The notes beneath the pieces are model-generated. The model did not search any database, was not told the DNA's origin, and saw only the letters and a list, made by a program, of their open reading frames with translations. A program made the translations under genes and the position numbers. Positions 15,383 through 25,154 of a stretch of 64,000 bases of DNA are shown here, in pieces. The DNA lies in assembly GCF_007830515.1 (NCBI RefSeq), contig NZ_VLKT01000015.1:62001-126000 (forward strand). The letters are read 5' to 3'. The first letter of the stretch is position 1; every line of letters starts with the position of its first letter. This stretch comes from Mesorhizobium tianshanense. GTDB lineage: Bacteria; Pseudomonadota; Alphaproteobacteria; Rhizobiales; Rhizobiaceae.

Positions 15383-16345
15383 TCAATATGTCGTGCGCCG
15401 CTCTTCGGAAGGCGGCCGGCCGAATTGCAGCCGGTAGCTCTGGGCAAAATAGGAGTGCGAGGTGAAGCCGGTGGCGATCGCCACATCCAGGATCGGCATG
15501 TTGGTCTGGCGCAGCAATTCGCGCGCCCGCTCGAGCCTGAGCCGCATGTAATAGCGGCCGGGCGTGACGCTGAGGTGACGCAGGAACAGGCGCTCGACCT
15601 GGCGCACCGACAGACCGGCCGACTTGGCGAGTTGCACCGCTGACAGCGGCTCGTCGAGATGATCGGCCATCAGCTCGACGGTGCGCCGCAGCTTCTCCGA
15701 TTTGCCGGTCAGGTCGCGTTCCGGCCCGACACGCTGGCGATCTCCGGCGGAACGAATGCGTTCGTGCTGGAACTGGTTGGCGACGCCGTTGGCGAGGCTC
15801 GAGCCGAAATCGCTGCGCACGATCTCCAGCATCAGGTCGATCGAGGTGGTGCCGCCTGCGCAGGTGTAGCGCTTGCGGTCGATCTCGAAGACGTTGCCAG
15901 TGCAGTTGATGTCGGGAAACCGCTCGACGAAGCCGGCGCGATTTTCCCAGTGGATGGTGCAGCGATAGCCTTCGAGCTGGCCTGCCTCGGCGAGCAAATA
16001 GGAGCCGACCGACAGCGCGCCGAGCGCGTTGCCGCGCCGGCCCCAGCTGCGCAGCGCCGCCAGCACCTTGCTCTTGCCCGGGAATTCGGTCGTCAGCCCG
16101 ACCGAGACGAAAAGGATGTCGACCGGCGGCAGATCGGCGACGGCGTAGTCGACCTTGAGCGGCAGGCCGTTGGAGGCCATGACGGCATCGCCGTCGGCCG
16201 ACACCGTCGTCCAGCCATAGAAATCGTGGCCGAGCAGCCGGTTCGCCGACCGGAACGTGTCGATCGCGGCGGCCAGCGAGAACATGGAAAACTTGTCGAC
16301 CAGCAGGAACCCGAACTGCCGGCCGCCCTGAACGGGATCGTTCAT
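15383..16345 (-). CDS. GlxA-family AraC-type transcriptional regulator
   Basis: The protein is 320 residues: an N-terminal DJ-1/PfpI-like domain (FGFLLVDKFSMFSLAAAIDTFR, LPPVDILFVSVG) and a C-terminal AraC double helix-turn-helix (about 220-320). The latter contains LAKSAGLSVRQVERLFLRHLSVTPGRYYMRLRLERARELL and the second-helix signature IATGFTSHSYFAQSYRLQFGRPPSEER. Members of this group regulate glycine betaine, carnitine and arginine catabolism, among others. The target is not evident from the neighbours. ATG 16345 is preferred to an upstream TTG. Confidence 0.88.
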   Translation of the reverse strand: MNDPVQGGRQFGFLLVDKFSMFSLAAAIDTFRSANRLLGHDFYGWTTVSADGDAVMASNGLPLKVDYAVADLPPVDILFVSVGLTTEFPGKSKVLAALRSWGRRGNALGALSVGSYLLAEAGQLEGYRCTIHWENRAGFVERFPDINCTGNVFEIDRKRYTCAGGTTSIDLMLEIVRSDFGSSLANGVANQFQHERIRSAGDRQRVGPERDLTGKSEKLRRTVELMADHLDEPLSAVQLAKSAGLSVRQVERLFLRHLSVTPGRYYMRLRLERARELLRQTNMPILDVAIATGFTSHSYFAQSYRLQFGRPPSEERRTTY

Positions 16346-16399
16346 GACCGGCCGCTCTGGGGGAACAGTGAGGTTCGGCAAAGCTGCGGCTTTCCAGGT

Positions 16400-17299
16400 T
16401 CAGAAGGATGGCCGTTTCAATCCGGCCGCGAGATAGGCGGAAGCTAGCGTGTTGGCCATCAGCATGGCAATGGTCATCGGCCCGACGCCGCCAGGCACCG
16501 GCGTGATGGCGCCGGCCGTCTTCGCCGCCTCGGCATAGGCGACGTCGCCGACGAGGCGGGTCTTGCCTTCGCCTCTTTCGGGCGCAGCGATGCGGTTGAT
16601 GCCGACGTCGATGACGGTGGCGCCTGATTTGATCCAGTCACCCCTGACCATTTCAGGTCTCCCGACAGCGGCAACGAGAATGTCGGCGGTGCGCGCCAGC
16701 GCGGCCAAGTCCTTCGTGCGGCTATGCGCGATGGTGACGGTGCAGTTGGCGGCAAGCAGAAGATTGGCCATCGGCTTGCCGACAATGTTAGAGCGGCCGA
16801 CGACCACCGCATTGAGGCCGGAAAGGTCCTTGCCGCGCACGCGCTCGATCAGCAGCATCGAGCCGGCCGGCGTACAGGGCACGAAGGCCGTCTCCAGTTC
16901 GCCGGTGCCGAGCTTGCCGACATTGATGAAGTGGAAGCCGTCGACGTCCTTTTGCGGCGCTATTGCCTGGATGATCTTGCCCGCATCGACATGGCCAGGC
17001 AACGGAAGCTGCACCAAGATGCCGTTGATGGCCGGATCGGCGTTGAGTTCGCCGATGATATCAAGCAGTTCCTGTTCGGAGGTTTCGGCCGGCAGCGTGT
17101 GCTGGACCGAATGAAAGCCGCATTCCTTGGCGGTGCGGGATTTGGAAGCGACATAGACCTGGCTCGCCGGATCCTCGCCGACGATGACCACCGCAAGACC
17201 AGGCTTCAGCGCGCCCTTTTCCAACAGTTCGGCCGTCAAGGCCTTGACCCGCCGCACCACGTCTTCGGCGACGTTTTTTCCGTCAATCACTTCGGCCAT
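16400..17299 (-). CDS. folD: Methylenetetrahydrofolate dehydrogenase / cyclohydrolase
   Basis: This bifunctional one-carbon enzyme oxidises 5,10-methylene-THF and hydrolyses the methenyl form to 10-formyl-THF. The 299 residues carry the family signatures: [14 protein letters not shown] with the catalytic Lys, [10 protein letters not shown], the dinucleotide motif [13 protein letters not shown] and [12 protein letters not shown] near the C-terminus. The gene is followed after 54 bases by the GlxA-type regulator on the same strand, so both might share a transcript. Confidence 0.96.
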   Translation of the reverse strand: MAEVIDGKNVAEDVVRRVKALTAELLEKGALKPGLAVVIVGEDPASQVYVASKSRTAKECGFHSVQHTLPAETSEQELLDIIGELNADPAINGILVQLPLPGHVDAGKIIQAIAPQKDVDGFHFINVGKLGTGELETAFVPCTPAGSMLLIERVRGKDLSGLNAVVVGRSNIVGKPMANLLLAANCTVTIAHSRTKDLAALARTADILVAAVGRPEMVRGDWIKSGATVIDVGINRIAAPERGEGKTRLVGDVAYAEAAKTAGAITPVPGGVGPMTIAMLMANTLASAYLAAGLKRPSF

Positions 17300-17556
17300 G
17301 AACCACCCTCAACACCGTTAGTCCAAAGAGCGTCGCGTCTGAAGGGACTGATGCGGCGCGCATTGAACCTTTATCCTAGACATGTCGTCGTCCCAACCGC
17401 TGCGTACCCTAGGTCAGACCCGAGGGGAGGCTTTTGGGTGACATCAAGCGCGGCATTTTCACGAAAATTCGACCGGGCAATCCCGTCAGAGCGCCGTCTC
17501 ATGCCGTTAACTCGAAACCGATGGCTTTTATTCTATTCGGCTACTCTATCCGACGC

Positions 17557-20178
17557 TCAGAAATAACGGCGCGATCGGCTTTCGGTGAGTTCGCGAACCG
17601 CTTCGCGGAATTCGCGCAGGCTGGCCCGGATTTCCTCTAAGGAGGTTCTTTGTTCAGCGGCTTTCGAAGCCTGGTCTGCCTCGGCCGACGGGGCCTGAGG
17701 ATAGACCGGTTGCTGCTGCGGATAAGGCACTTGTCCGGCATCGGGGGCCATGGCCGGCGGATAGGGATAACCGGCAGGCGGCGGCGGCATCTGCCGGGGA
17801 TAGCCCACCGGCGGTTGCGCATAGGGGTATGCCCGCATGTGCGGGGCCGGATACATCGCCTGCTGCGGACCATGAGCGCCCTGCTGGACTTGCGACTGCC
17901 TGTAGCCGGCAGGCGCTGGCCGACGCCGAACGAAAGGAGGCGACGGCTCGGGATAGGTGGCCGGATCCCGCTTCGCGCTTTCGGCGGTTGCCGGTGAGCC
18001 ACTGGCCAGTGATCTTGTGGAACGCATGTTGGCAGAGTCTTCCCGGGGCGCCTTGCGCGGCATGATCCTGCCCACCGCCGACAGCAGCGCACTGAGCGGA
18101 CCTGAACGCCTGGTGGCCTCGATCGGCGAAACGGGCGGCGACGACGCCTGGTATGCCTTGTCTTCAATGGGTGTCCGGCGCTCGTGTGTCCCGCGGCGCG
18201 AGCGCGAATTGGCGGTCTCACGGAGGCTCTCATAGGCGCCGCGCATGGCGCCGAGGCCGACACCGGAAGCCAGGCCAGCCAGCAGGCCGGCGAGCGTTAT
18301 CACGGCGCGCGACGGTCCGTTAGGCTCGAGCGGGGCAAAGGCCTTGGAGATGACATTGATGTTGGCGGTGTTGATGTCCTTCTGCTCGCCGGTCTCCTTG
18401 GCGCGCAGAAGATATTGCTCATAGACGGAGCGCTTGGCGGTGGCGTCGCGCTCCAGTTCGCGCAAGGTGACCAAATCGCTGTTGACGTCGCCGCTGCGGA
18501 CCTTCAATTGCGCCAGGCGGGAGGCCAGATCCTGTTCGAGCTGGACGGCGCGCTTCAGGTCGACCTGCAGCGACGAGGCGATGCGGCGCAGTTCCGCGGC
18601 GATGCGCTCGCGCGAGCCGGCAAGCTGGGCATTGAGCGCCTGGAGCTCGGGATGGCGCGGCCCGAACCGGATCGCGGCGCGGTCGGCCTCCTGCTTGAGC
18701 GTCGCATATTGCGATTGCAAGTCGCTCATGGTGTTGGAGTTGATCTCTTCCGGCAAGGTGCCGCTCAGAACCGAATTCACGTCGATCGAGCGCGCCGACG
18801 CCGCGCGGGCGTTAAACTCCAGCGTGCGGGCGCGGGCGATGGCAAGCTGTTGGTTGAGCTTGAGCATCTCGTCGTCGCTGATCAGATGGCCTTGCGCGTC
18901 GACCAGGTCATGCGCGGCCCTGAAATCCTCGACCTTGCGCTCGGCAGCTTCCACGCCCTTGCGCAGCTCGTCGAGCCTGGCCGTCAGTTCGTTGGTCGCG
19001 CGGCCGGCGGTGTCGGACTGGATCTGACCGAAGGTCTGCAGGAAAACGTCCGTCATCGTATTGGCGATGAGAGCCGACTTCTCGCCATTTTGCGTGGTGG
19101 CGCTGACGGAGATGACGAAGGTCTTGCCGCCGCGCTCGACCGAAAGGCTCTCGGCCAGATTGCCGACGGCCAGCGCACGGCGGCGGCCCTCATCGGCACC
19201 CGGCCCGTCATTGCGCGACAGGACCGACCGGATGAGCGTCATGACGCCAAGGCCACTGGTACCTTGCCCGTTGAACTCCGGATCGTTGACGAGATTGAGC
19301 TTGTCCACGACCTTGTTGAGAACGGTGCCAGAGGTCAGCACCCGAACCTGGTTTTCGACGATGGCCAGCGTGGCGTCGGACGCGACCACCGATTGGGTGA
19401 GATCGCGGTCGGTGAGCTTCAGGTCGCGCGGGTCGACGATCAGTTCCGCGGTGGCTTCGTATTTCTTCGGCGTCGACAGCGCGATCGCAACGCCAAGCGC
19501 GGTGCCCAGTATCGTCATGGCGACAATGAGCAGTTTCGAGCGGGCAACGCCGCGGACGACCTGCATAGGATCGATCAACGGCTTCCATTCTTGTCCGTCG
19601 TCATCCTCGCGGGGAGACCGTTGCACGTCACCGGCGTATCGAGGTTCGAATGCGGCATATCGAGGTTCGAATGCGGCATATCGAGGGTCGAACGCGGCGT
19701 ATCGAGAATCGAACGCGGCATGTCGAGGATCGGCATCGGAACGGCGGTCCTCGGAAAAACCGGCGGTAACCGGCTCCTCCCGCGGGCTGGCGTCAGCATA
19801 GCCCGCTTCAACGGCCTCGTCCGCCGCGAGCGGCACACGGGCGGCCGAAGCGGATGCATGATCCGCCTGAGACTGGCTTGTCTCGTCGCTTGCCGGGAAT
19901 TCCGGGGCTACCGTGGGTTCCGGGGTTGCCGAGCGTTCCGGATGCGCTCGCGCCTCGCGGCGCAAGCGCGCGAGACGATGGCGCGTGGCGGCATCCTCGC
20001 GCAATGACGGATCCGCCTGATCCCCGATCGAAACGAGCGATGGTTCAGCTTCTTCTTCGCCACGTATCGCCTGGCCGAGCGCCAGCAAGGACCGCTCGCG
20101 CTTCCAATCTTCACGGTTTTCCCTGCCGATCATTGTCGTGGAGCTTGCCCTTGGCGGCTTGGACGCGCGGTCAGCCAT
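17557..20178 (-). CDS. Wzz/GumC-type polysaccharide chain-length protein
   Basis: This is an inner-membrane protein of 873 residues for exopolysaccharide or O-antigen polymerisation and export. A long acidic, disordered N-terminus (1-205) contains a short tandem repeat. Next come the first membrane helix (about 215-237), the Wzz periplasmic domain (YEATAELIVDPRDLKL), a long coiled coil (about 390-600) and the second membrane helix (AVITLAGLLAGLASGVGLGAM, about 640). The C-terminus is Pro/Tyr/Gln-rich. No tyrosine-kinase domain or Walker motif is present. It is divergent from the flippase gene and belongs with the glycosyltransferases further right. Confidence 0.85.
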   Translation of the reverse strand: MADRASKPPRASSTTMIGRENREDWKRERSLLALGQAIRGEEEAEPSLVSIGDQADPSLREDAATRHRLARLRREARAHPERSATPEPTVAPEFPASDETSQSQADHASASAARVPLAADEAVEAGYADASPREEPVTAGFSEDRRSDADPRHAAFDSRYAAFDPRYAAFEPRYAAFEPRYAGDVQRSPREDDDGQEWKPLIDPMQVVRGVARSKLLIVAMTILGTALGVAIALSTPKKYEATAELIVDPRDLKLTDRDLTQSVVASDATLAIVENQVRVLTSGTVLNKVVDKLNLVNDPEFNGQGTSGLGVMTLIRSVLSRNDGPGADEGRRRALAVGNLAESLSVERGGKTFVISVSATTQNGEKSALIANTMTDVFLQTFGQIQSDTAGRATNELTARLDELRKGVEAAERKVEDFRAAHDLVDAQGHLISDDEMLKLNQQLAIARARTLEFNARAASARSIDVNSVLSGTLPEEINSNTMSDLQSQYATLKQEADRAAIRFGPRHPELQALNAQLAGSRERIAAELRRIASSLQVDLKRAVQLEQDLASRLAQLKVRSGDVNSDLVTLRELERDATAKRSVYEQYLLRAKETGEQKDINTANINVISKAFAPLEPNGPSRAVITLAGLLAGLASGVGLGAMRGAYESLRETANSRSRRGTHERRTPIEDKAYQASSPPVSPIEATRRSGPLSALLSAVGRIMPRKAPREDSANMRSTRSLASGSPATAESAKRDPATYPEPSPPFVRRRPAPAGYRQSQVQQGAHGPQQAMYPAPHMRAYPYAQPPVGYPRQMPPPPAGYPYPPAMAPDAGQVPYPQQQPVYPQAPSAEADQASKAAEQRTSLEEIRASLREFREAVRELTESRSRRYF
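19637..19720. repeat. Four 21-bp tandem repeats within the Wzz-like gene
   Basis: Units start at 19637, 19658, 19679 and 19700; the first two are identical and the rest differ at a few positions, with a degenerate fifth unit after. Each encodes seven residues of the type FEPRYAA. The unit is a multiple of three, so copy changes keep the frame. Confidence 0.85.
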
Positions 20179-20329
20179 TCGTTAAGCCACGCTAAACAAG
20201 CATAGGAAACAAAAGGTTAATGTCCGAGCCCTGAGGGCGCGGTTTCTCTCTTCGGTTGCATGCTCCCGAACGCAACTGAAGCCTTCAGAACCACGCGTTA
20301 AACTTTCCTGCCTATCCTGTCCCCGACAC

Positions 20330-21625
20330 ATGACTCAGGCTGGCAACATCCCGCAAAGGCGGCCCCTCTCCCGGATCGGCGCTTTCGTGGCCGAGCGACG
20401 GGGGCTGGTTCGCGACTATCTATCGGCGATCAGCGGCACGGGCGGGCGGCTGGTGTTTTCGCTCGCCTATTTCATCGCGTTGGCCAACACGCTGTCCATC
20501 GCCGAGTTCGGCATGTTCGCCACAGCATCGGCGGCCGGCGTGATGCTGTCACGCATCCTCGCCTTCGGCTTCATCTCAGCGCTTTACCGAACCGCCACCA
20601 TCCGCCCCAATCTGATCGGCACCTTCACGGCCGGCTTCCTGCTGCTCGCCGTGATATCGCTGCCGCTGCTGGCTGCAGCCTCCTACGGCGTCTACCTGGT
20701 CTTTTTTGCCGGCACCGTGCCGCTGCCGGTCTTCGTGGCGATCGTGTTTGCCGAGGCGCTGTTGTGGCGGCCGGTCGAGGTGGCGCTGATCGTCAACAAC
20801 GGTCTCGGCAAATTCGGCCGCGCCGCCCTGCTGACGATCATGGCGACGGCCTTGCGGGCGCTCGGCGCCGTGCTGTTCATGTTCGCCGCGCAGCCGACCA
20901 TAGGTGTCTGGTCCTGGTACTATATCGGCGCCAATGTCGCTTCGCTGGTCATCGCCTTCGGATTTTTCTATCCACGCCAGAGGCTGCGGCTGCGGCTGGA
21001 GCTTTATCTCAGGCGGCTCGCCGATTCCATCTACGTGGCCGGCGCGGAGGTGCTGTTCTACCTGCAGATGGAATTCGACAAGCTCTTGGTGCTGGCGATC
21101 GGCGGGCCGCATCTCGCCGGCATCTATGCCATCATCATGCGGCTGGTCGACCTGACCGCGATCCCGATCCGCACCTTCTCGATGATGCTGGTGCAGCGCA
21201 TAATGCGCGCGCCGGAACTTCTGTCACGCCTTTCGGTCAAGAGCGGCATCGAAGGCGGCGTGTTCCTGGTCTCGACGCTGGCGCTGGCGGCACTCGCCAT
21301 CGTGCTGCATTTCTTCCCCAACGCGCTGGGCAGGAATGTTGCGGAGGCCGCTCCTCTGGTGGCGCTGGCGATCTGCGTGCCGGGCCTGCGCAATCTGGTC
21401 GAATACCAGGCCGAGCTCCTGTTCGCGCGCGGCCAGACGCTGGTGCGGGCGATCAACCTCGCCTTGCTCGCCGGTCTGAAGGCGGTTCTGCTGACCTATG
21501 CCCTGACCACGATCCTGGACATACCCGATCTGGTGCTGTCGCTCAACATCGTCTTCCTGCTGCTCTATCTCGCCTCGGCGCTGCTCACCTATTCGGCAAT
21601 GCGCAAACCGGCGAAGGCGATCTAG
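20330..21625 (+). CDS. Polysaccharide flippase (Wzx / MATE-like)
   Basis: This is a 431-residue integral membrane protein with about 12 hydrophobic segments spread over its length, in the pattern of Wzx-type lipid-linked oligosaccharide flippases. The N-terminus is cytoplasmic and basic, followed by LVFSLAYFIALANTLSIAEFGMFATASAAGVM. The C-terminal part has LNIVFLLLYLASALLTY. It would move lipid-linked sugar units to the periplasmic face. It is divergently arranged with the Wzz/GumC-like gene, which would act on the same polymer. Confidence 0.82.
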   Translation: MTQAGNIPQRRPLSRIGAFVAERRGLVRDYLSAISGTGGRLVFSLAYFIALANTLSIAEFGMFATASAAGVMLSRILAFGFISALYRTATIRPNLIGTFTAGFLLLAVISLPLLAAASYGVYLVFFAGTVPLPVFVAIVFAEALLWRPVEVALIVNNGLGKFGRAALLTIMATALRALGAVLFMFAAQPTIGVWSWYYIGANVASLVIAFGFFYPRQRLRLRLELYLRRLADSIYVAGAEVLFYLQMEFDKLLVLAIGGPHLAGIYAIIMRLVDLTAIPIRTFSMMLVQRIMRAPELLSRLSVKSGIEGGVFLVSTLALAALAIVLHFFPNALGRNVAEAAPLVALAICVPGLRNLVEYQAELLFARGQTLVRAINLALLAGLKAVLLTYALTTILDIPDLVLSLNIVFLLLYLASALLTYSAMRKPAKAI

Positions 21626-22118
21626 GGGCAAACTCGATCGGGTGGGTGCCGCCAATGGCCGAGATGCGGGTGGAAAGTTGCCCTTTCGACATGCAATATC
21701 CTTCCGCCACCTGAACCCTAATTGGAACGCCGTGCCTGTGGAATGTTGCCGTATGGCGTGGCCGTTGGTACGACTTGGTTTGCGCCACTTGCCGACCTCA
21801 GCACCTCCAAGCGCGAACGTCTGGTGTGATGCCCGATGCGCGCGTTCGTAGGGCATCTCGCTGTTACATCGCGGTGACAAAAGCACCGCCACGGTGGCGT
21901 CAACCGGTTACACAGGGCAGGAAATATCTCCGGCCTTCTGGGAGTGGCGTGTCAGCGTCCCCAGAGGCTGCGTGGGCGTGTCGTCGGTTGGCTGTCAGCG
22001 CGGCGACTGGAACGCTCCACGCCTCGCAAGCGGGATAGCGAAATCTCGTGAAGGCAAGGTCAAGCTGCCTTCTCCGTTCTGTATCGGCGACGGGCGGCGA
22101 CTGGGAGAGATGAATACC
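21626..22118. other. Intergenic region before the cyclase gene
   Basis: No convincing gene. Short frames here are weak and lack ribosome sites. The composition is less GC-rich at 21700-21760. It should hold the promoter of the cyclase gene; I see no clear operator or terminator. Confidence 0.5.
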
Positions 22119-23942
22119 ATGAACGTGGGGCGTCTGGAAGTTGGCAGGACATGGACGCGGGGCGGCCCGCGTGCAGGCGGTTGGCTGAGCGGTGCAATGA
22201 CCACGCAGCGCCACCTCGCAGCGATCCTGGCTTGCGACGTGGTCGGCTATTCGCGCCTGACGGAGCGCGACGAGCACGGCACGCTCGAGCGGCTGAAGAG
22301 CTACCGCAAAAACCTCCTCGAACCTCTGGTCCTCGAGCACCAGGGTCGGATCGTCAAGCTCACCGGCGACGGCATGCTGTGCGAGTTCGCGAGCGTCGTT
22401 AACGCGGTGACCTCGGCGATTGCGATCCAGCAGGCCCTGGCAGAACACGAGGCGGAGACGCCCGAGGAAGAGCGGATTCGCTTCCGCATCGGCGTCAATC
22501 TCGGCGACGTGGTCTGCGAGGAGGACGGCGACCTCTACGGCGACGGGGTCAACATCGCCACCCGCCTCGAAAGCATCGCCGATCCCGGCACCGTGGTCGT
22601 CTCGGGCACCGCCTACGACCACCTTCAGGGCAAGCTCGACTGCGGCTTCACGCCGCTCGGCGACCTGCGCCTCAAGAACATCGAGCGGCCTGTGCGCGCC
22701 TACCGCGTCGAGACCGACGCCAGCGCCTCGGTGGCTGCACCGCCTCCCCTGCCCGCGAAACCCTCGATCGCGGTTCTGCCTTTCACCAACATGAGCGGCG
22801 ACCCCGACCAGGAATACTTCGCCGACGGGCTGGTGGAGGACATTATCACGGGATTGAGCCGGGTGAACTCCTTCTTCGTGATCGCTCGCAACTCGTCCTT
22901 CACCTACAAGGGCCGAGCGGTGGACCTGCGCCAGGTCGGGCGCGAGCTGGGCGTCCGCTACGTGCTCGAAGGCAGCATCCGCAGAGCAGGATCGCGAGTG
23001 CGTATCAGCGGGCAGCTGGTGGACGCGATCAGTGGGCACCATGTCTGGACCGACCGCTTCGAGGGCGACGTGAGCGACATCTTCGACCTGCAGGACAAGG
23101 TGACCGAGAGCGTCGTCGGCGCTGTCGAACCGAGCATCCGGCTGGAGGAGATCAAGCAGGCGCGCATGAAGCCGACCGACTACATCAGCGCCTACGACCT
23201 CTACCTTCGTGCGCTGCCGCGCTTCTACAGCATGACGCGCGAAGGCTTTGCCGACGTGCGCCGGCTCACCAACGAGGCGCTCAGCATCGATCCCGGCTTC
23301 AACTTGGCGAAGGCACTCGGCGCCTATATCCGCAGCCTATCCGTGAGCCAGTGCTGGCACGAGCCCGACGATATCCGCGTCGCCGCGCGCATGGCCCGCG
23401 AGGTACTGGCGGACGCGCGAGACGACCCGACAAGCTTGCGTTTCGCCGCGCAGGTGATCGCCTACAGCGCCAAGGATTACGAGACGGCGCTGGACACGAT
23501 CGATCGGTCCCTGCTCCTCAACCCCAATTCGGCGCAGGGCCATACGGGCAGCGGCTGGGTGAACGCCCATTCCGGCCGCTCCCTCGTCGCGATCGAGCAC
23601 TTCCACAGGGCAATGCGGCTGAGCCCGGTCGACCCCGAGAAGGGCATCGCGCTCTCCGGCATCGGGATGAGCTACCTGATGCTCGAACGCTACGAGGAAG
23701 CGCTGGCTTGGGGAGAACGAGCGCTGCGCGAGATGCCGAATTACGGCTCCTCGCACCGGGTGGTGATCATGGCGCTGGTCAAACTCAATCGGCCGGACGA
23801 AGCGCAGGCGGCGGCGCTGCGGCTGATGGAGGCGTTCCCGACCTACACGCTCGGCCTGCAGAGGCAGATCAACCCGTGGCGGGACAAGGTGTTCGCCGAG
23901 CGCTACGTCGAGGCGCTGGGTATTGCCGGCGTGCCGGAGTGA
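22119..23942 (+). CDS. Class III adenylate/guanylate cyclase with TolB-like domain and TPRs
   Basis: The protein is 607 residues. The cyclase homology domain starts at RHLAAILACDVVGYSRLTERDE (metal Asp in DVVGYS) and continues through KLTGDGMLCEF, FRIGVNLGDV and YGDGVNIATRLE. A linker leads to a TolB/FlgO-type region (PSIAVLPFTNMSGDPDQEYFADGLVEDI). The remainder is tetratricopeptide repeats (for example MLERYEEALAWGERAL). It makes a cyclic nucleotide signal, probably cAMP. ATG 22119 has GGGAG about 11 bases upstream; ATG 22197 lacks a ribosome site but starts nearer the conserved domain. Rhizobia carry many such paralogues. Confidence 0.88.
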   Translation: MNVGRLEVGRTWTRGGPRAGGWLSGAMTTQRHLAAILACDVVGYSRLTERDEHGTLERLKSYRKNLLEPLVLEHQGRIVKLTGDGMLCEFASVVNAVTSAIAIQQALAEHEAETPEEERIRFRIGVNLGDVVCEEDGDLYGDGVNIATRLESIADPGTVVVSGTAYDHLQGKLDCGFTPLGDLRLKNIERPVRAYRVETDASASVAAPPPLPAKPSIAVLPFTNMSGDPDQEYFADGLVEDIITGLSRVNSFFVIARNSSFTYKGRAVDLRQVGRELGVRYVLEGSIRRAGSRVRISGQLVDAISGHHVWTDRFEGDVSDIFDLQDKVTESVVGAVEPSIRLEEIKQARMKPTDYISAYDLYLRALPRFYSMTREGFADVRRLTNEALSIDPGFNLAKALGAYIRSLSVSQCWHEPDDIRVAARMAREVLADARDDPTSLRFAAQVIAYSAKDYETALDTIDRSLLLNPNSAQGHTGSGWVNAHSGRSLVAIEHFHRAMRLSPVDPEKGIALSGIGMSYLMLERYEEALAWGERALREMPNYGSSHRVVIMALVKLNRPDEAQAAALRLMEAFPTYTLGLQRQINPWRDKVFAERYVEALGIAGVPE

Positions 23943-24230
23943 TCGTCGCGGTTGCAAAGATGCCCTCTCCTGCGCGCCATGTCCGGCCAGGCGACGCCCC
24001 TAGATCCCGCGTCGCTTCTGGAAGGATAGTTCTCTGGCCGGCTTGTCCGAGGACTGAGCGCGTAGAGCAGCCGTGAACAGCTGGCGAGCTCTCTGTTGGG
24101 TTCGCGTCGAACTTCCGGTTTCCACCCTGACGAGACCTACCGACGGTTGGGTCGTCATGCGACGCCCCAACTGAACATCCGCAAGGGGATCGAATCCGGC
24201 CGTTCAAAGCGATCGGGTTTGGCCCCAGGA

Positions 24231-25154
24231 CTAAACAAGCCCGATCAGGCGGCGGATGCGGCCGATGTCCGTGCCGATGAAGGACTGCATGCCGATGGCC
24301 ACCTGTTCCGGCGCCATGGCGGCGACGAAGCGGCGGAACTCGTCATCCGACAACGCTTCGCCCGTCCAGTGGACGCGGCAGAACTCCTCCGAGCCGTGGA
24401 AATGGCCGGCGCCCTCCAGCACGTCGTCGACAAAGCGGCCGTAGAGCATGCATTCGGAGAATTTGCGTGCCGCGCCGACGACCTCGACCCAGTTGCGGCC
24501 GTGGATCTTCTCGATCCGGGCGCACATGGCCGTCACGGTTTCGCGGCGCCAGGCAATCAGCGTCGAAATATAATCGTGCGTTGAAACCACGGATGGCTCG
24601 ATGCCGAGCGCCGAGCCCGCATTGCGCGACCAGACACGATGCTCCTCATGACCGGCGCCGGACAGCACGCCGTTGCGGCGGAACAGCCGCACCTTGCCGT
24701 CGCGCCAGAAGGCGCTGCAGTCGAATGGCTTGAGGAAGGCCACGTCGGAATCGCAGAAGACCAGCACGTCTTCCCCGGCATGCGCCGATATCGCGATGCG
24801 GCGAAGCTGCTGCACATGCCAGCCGCGCAGCGGCATGGTCTTCAGGCTGAGCCAGATGCGCCGGCGGAACAGGCTGAGCGGATCGTCGAAGGCATGCAGC
24901 CAGTGCGGCAACAGATCCCGCTCGTCGACGACGGTGCGGCGGCCGTTCTCCAATCTACGAAACAGCGCCACGTCGCGATGCTCGACAAGCAGATAGTGGT
25001 GCGCCACGCCGGAAACGCAGCGGTCGAGGGTTTCGCACAGCAGGCGGCAGCGTTCGAAATCCGGCGCATAGCTTGCCGTCACCACCGCCGCCGTTGGCGT
25101 CTGGCGAGGGACATCGGCTTCGGCATCAGGGCGCGGTACGAACCGGCTGTTCAA
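24231..25154 (-). CDS. DUF6492-like protein in a polysaccharide operon
   Basis: The 307 residues have a glycosyltransferase-like nucleotide-sugar fold: VVTASYAPDFERCRLLCETLDRCV at the start, HYLLVEHRDVALF, and a DSDVAFLKPFD element that resembles the DxD metal site. The likely start is TTG 25154, overlapping the wecG stop as TTGA, with GGAG seven bases upstream; an ATG far upstream lies deep inside wecG. Tight coupling to wecG and the GT4 gene suggests a role in the same surface polysaccharide, perhaps a sugar transferase. Activity is not established. Confidence 0.68.
   Translation of the reverse strand: MNSRFVPRPDAEADVPRQTPTAAVVTASYAPDFERCRLLCETLDRCVSGVAHHYLLVEHRDVALFRRLENGRRTVVDERDLLPHWLHAFDDPLSLFRRRIWLSLKTMPLRGWHVQQLRRIAISAHAGEDVLVFCDSDVAFLKPFDCSAFWRDGKVRLFRRNGVLSGAGHEEHRVWSRNAGSALGIEPSVVSTHDYISTLIAWRRETVTAMCARIEKIHGRNWVEVVGAARKFSECMLYGRFVDDVLEGAGHFHGSEEFCRVHWTGEALSDDEFRRFVAAMAPEQVAIGMQSFIGTDIGRIRRLIGLV

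Noticed and set aside
19637..19740. CRISPR-like array
   Set aside because: The 21-bp units are contiguous without spacers and lie in frame in a coding gene. No cas genes are present.
18184..20007. A 607-residue plus-strand frame opposite the Wzz-like gene
   Set aside because: The sense gene has membrane helices, a coiled coil and a Wzz domain. The opposite frame is compositionally a shadow, including ECGISRFECGIS runs caused by the 21-bp repeats.
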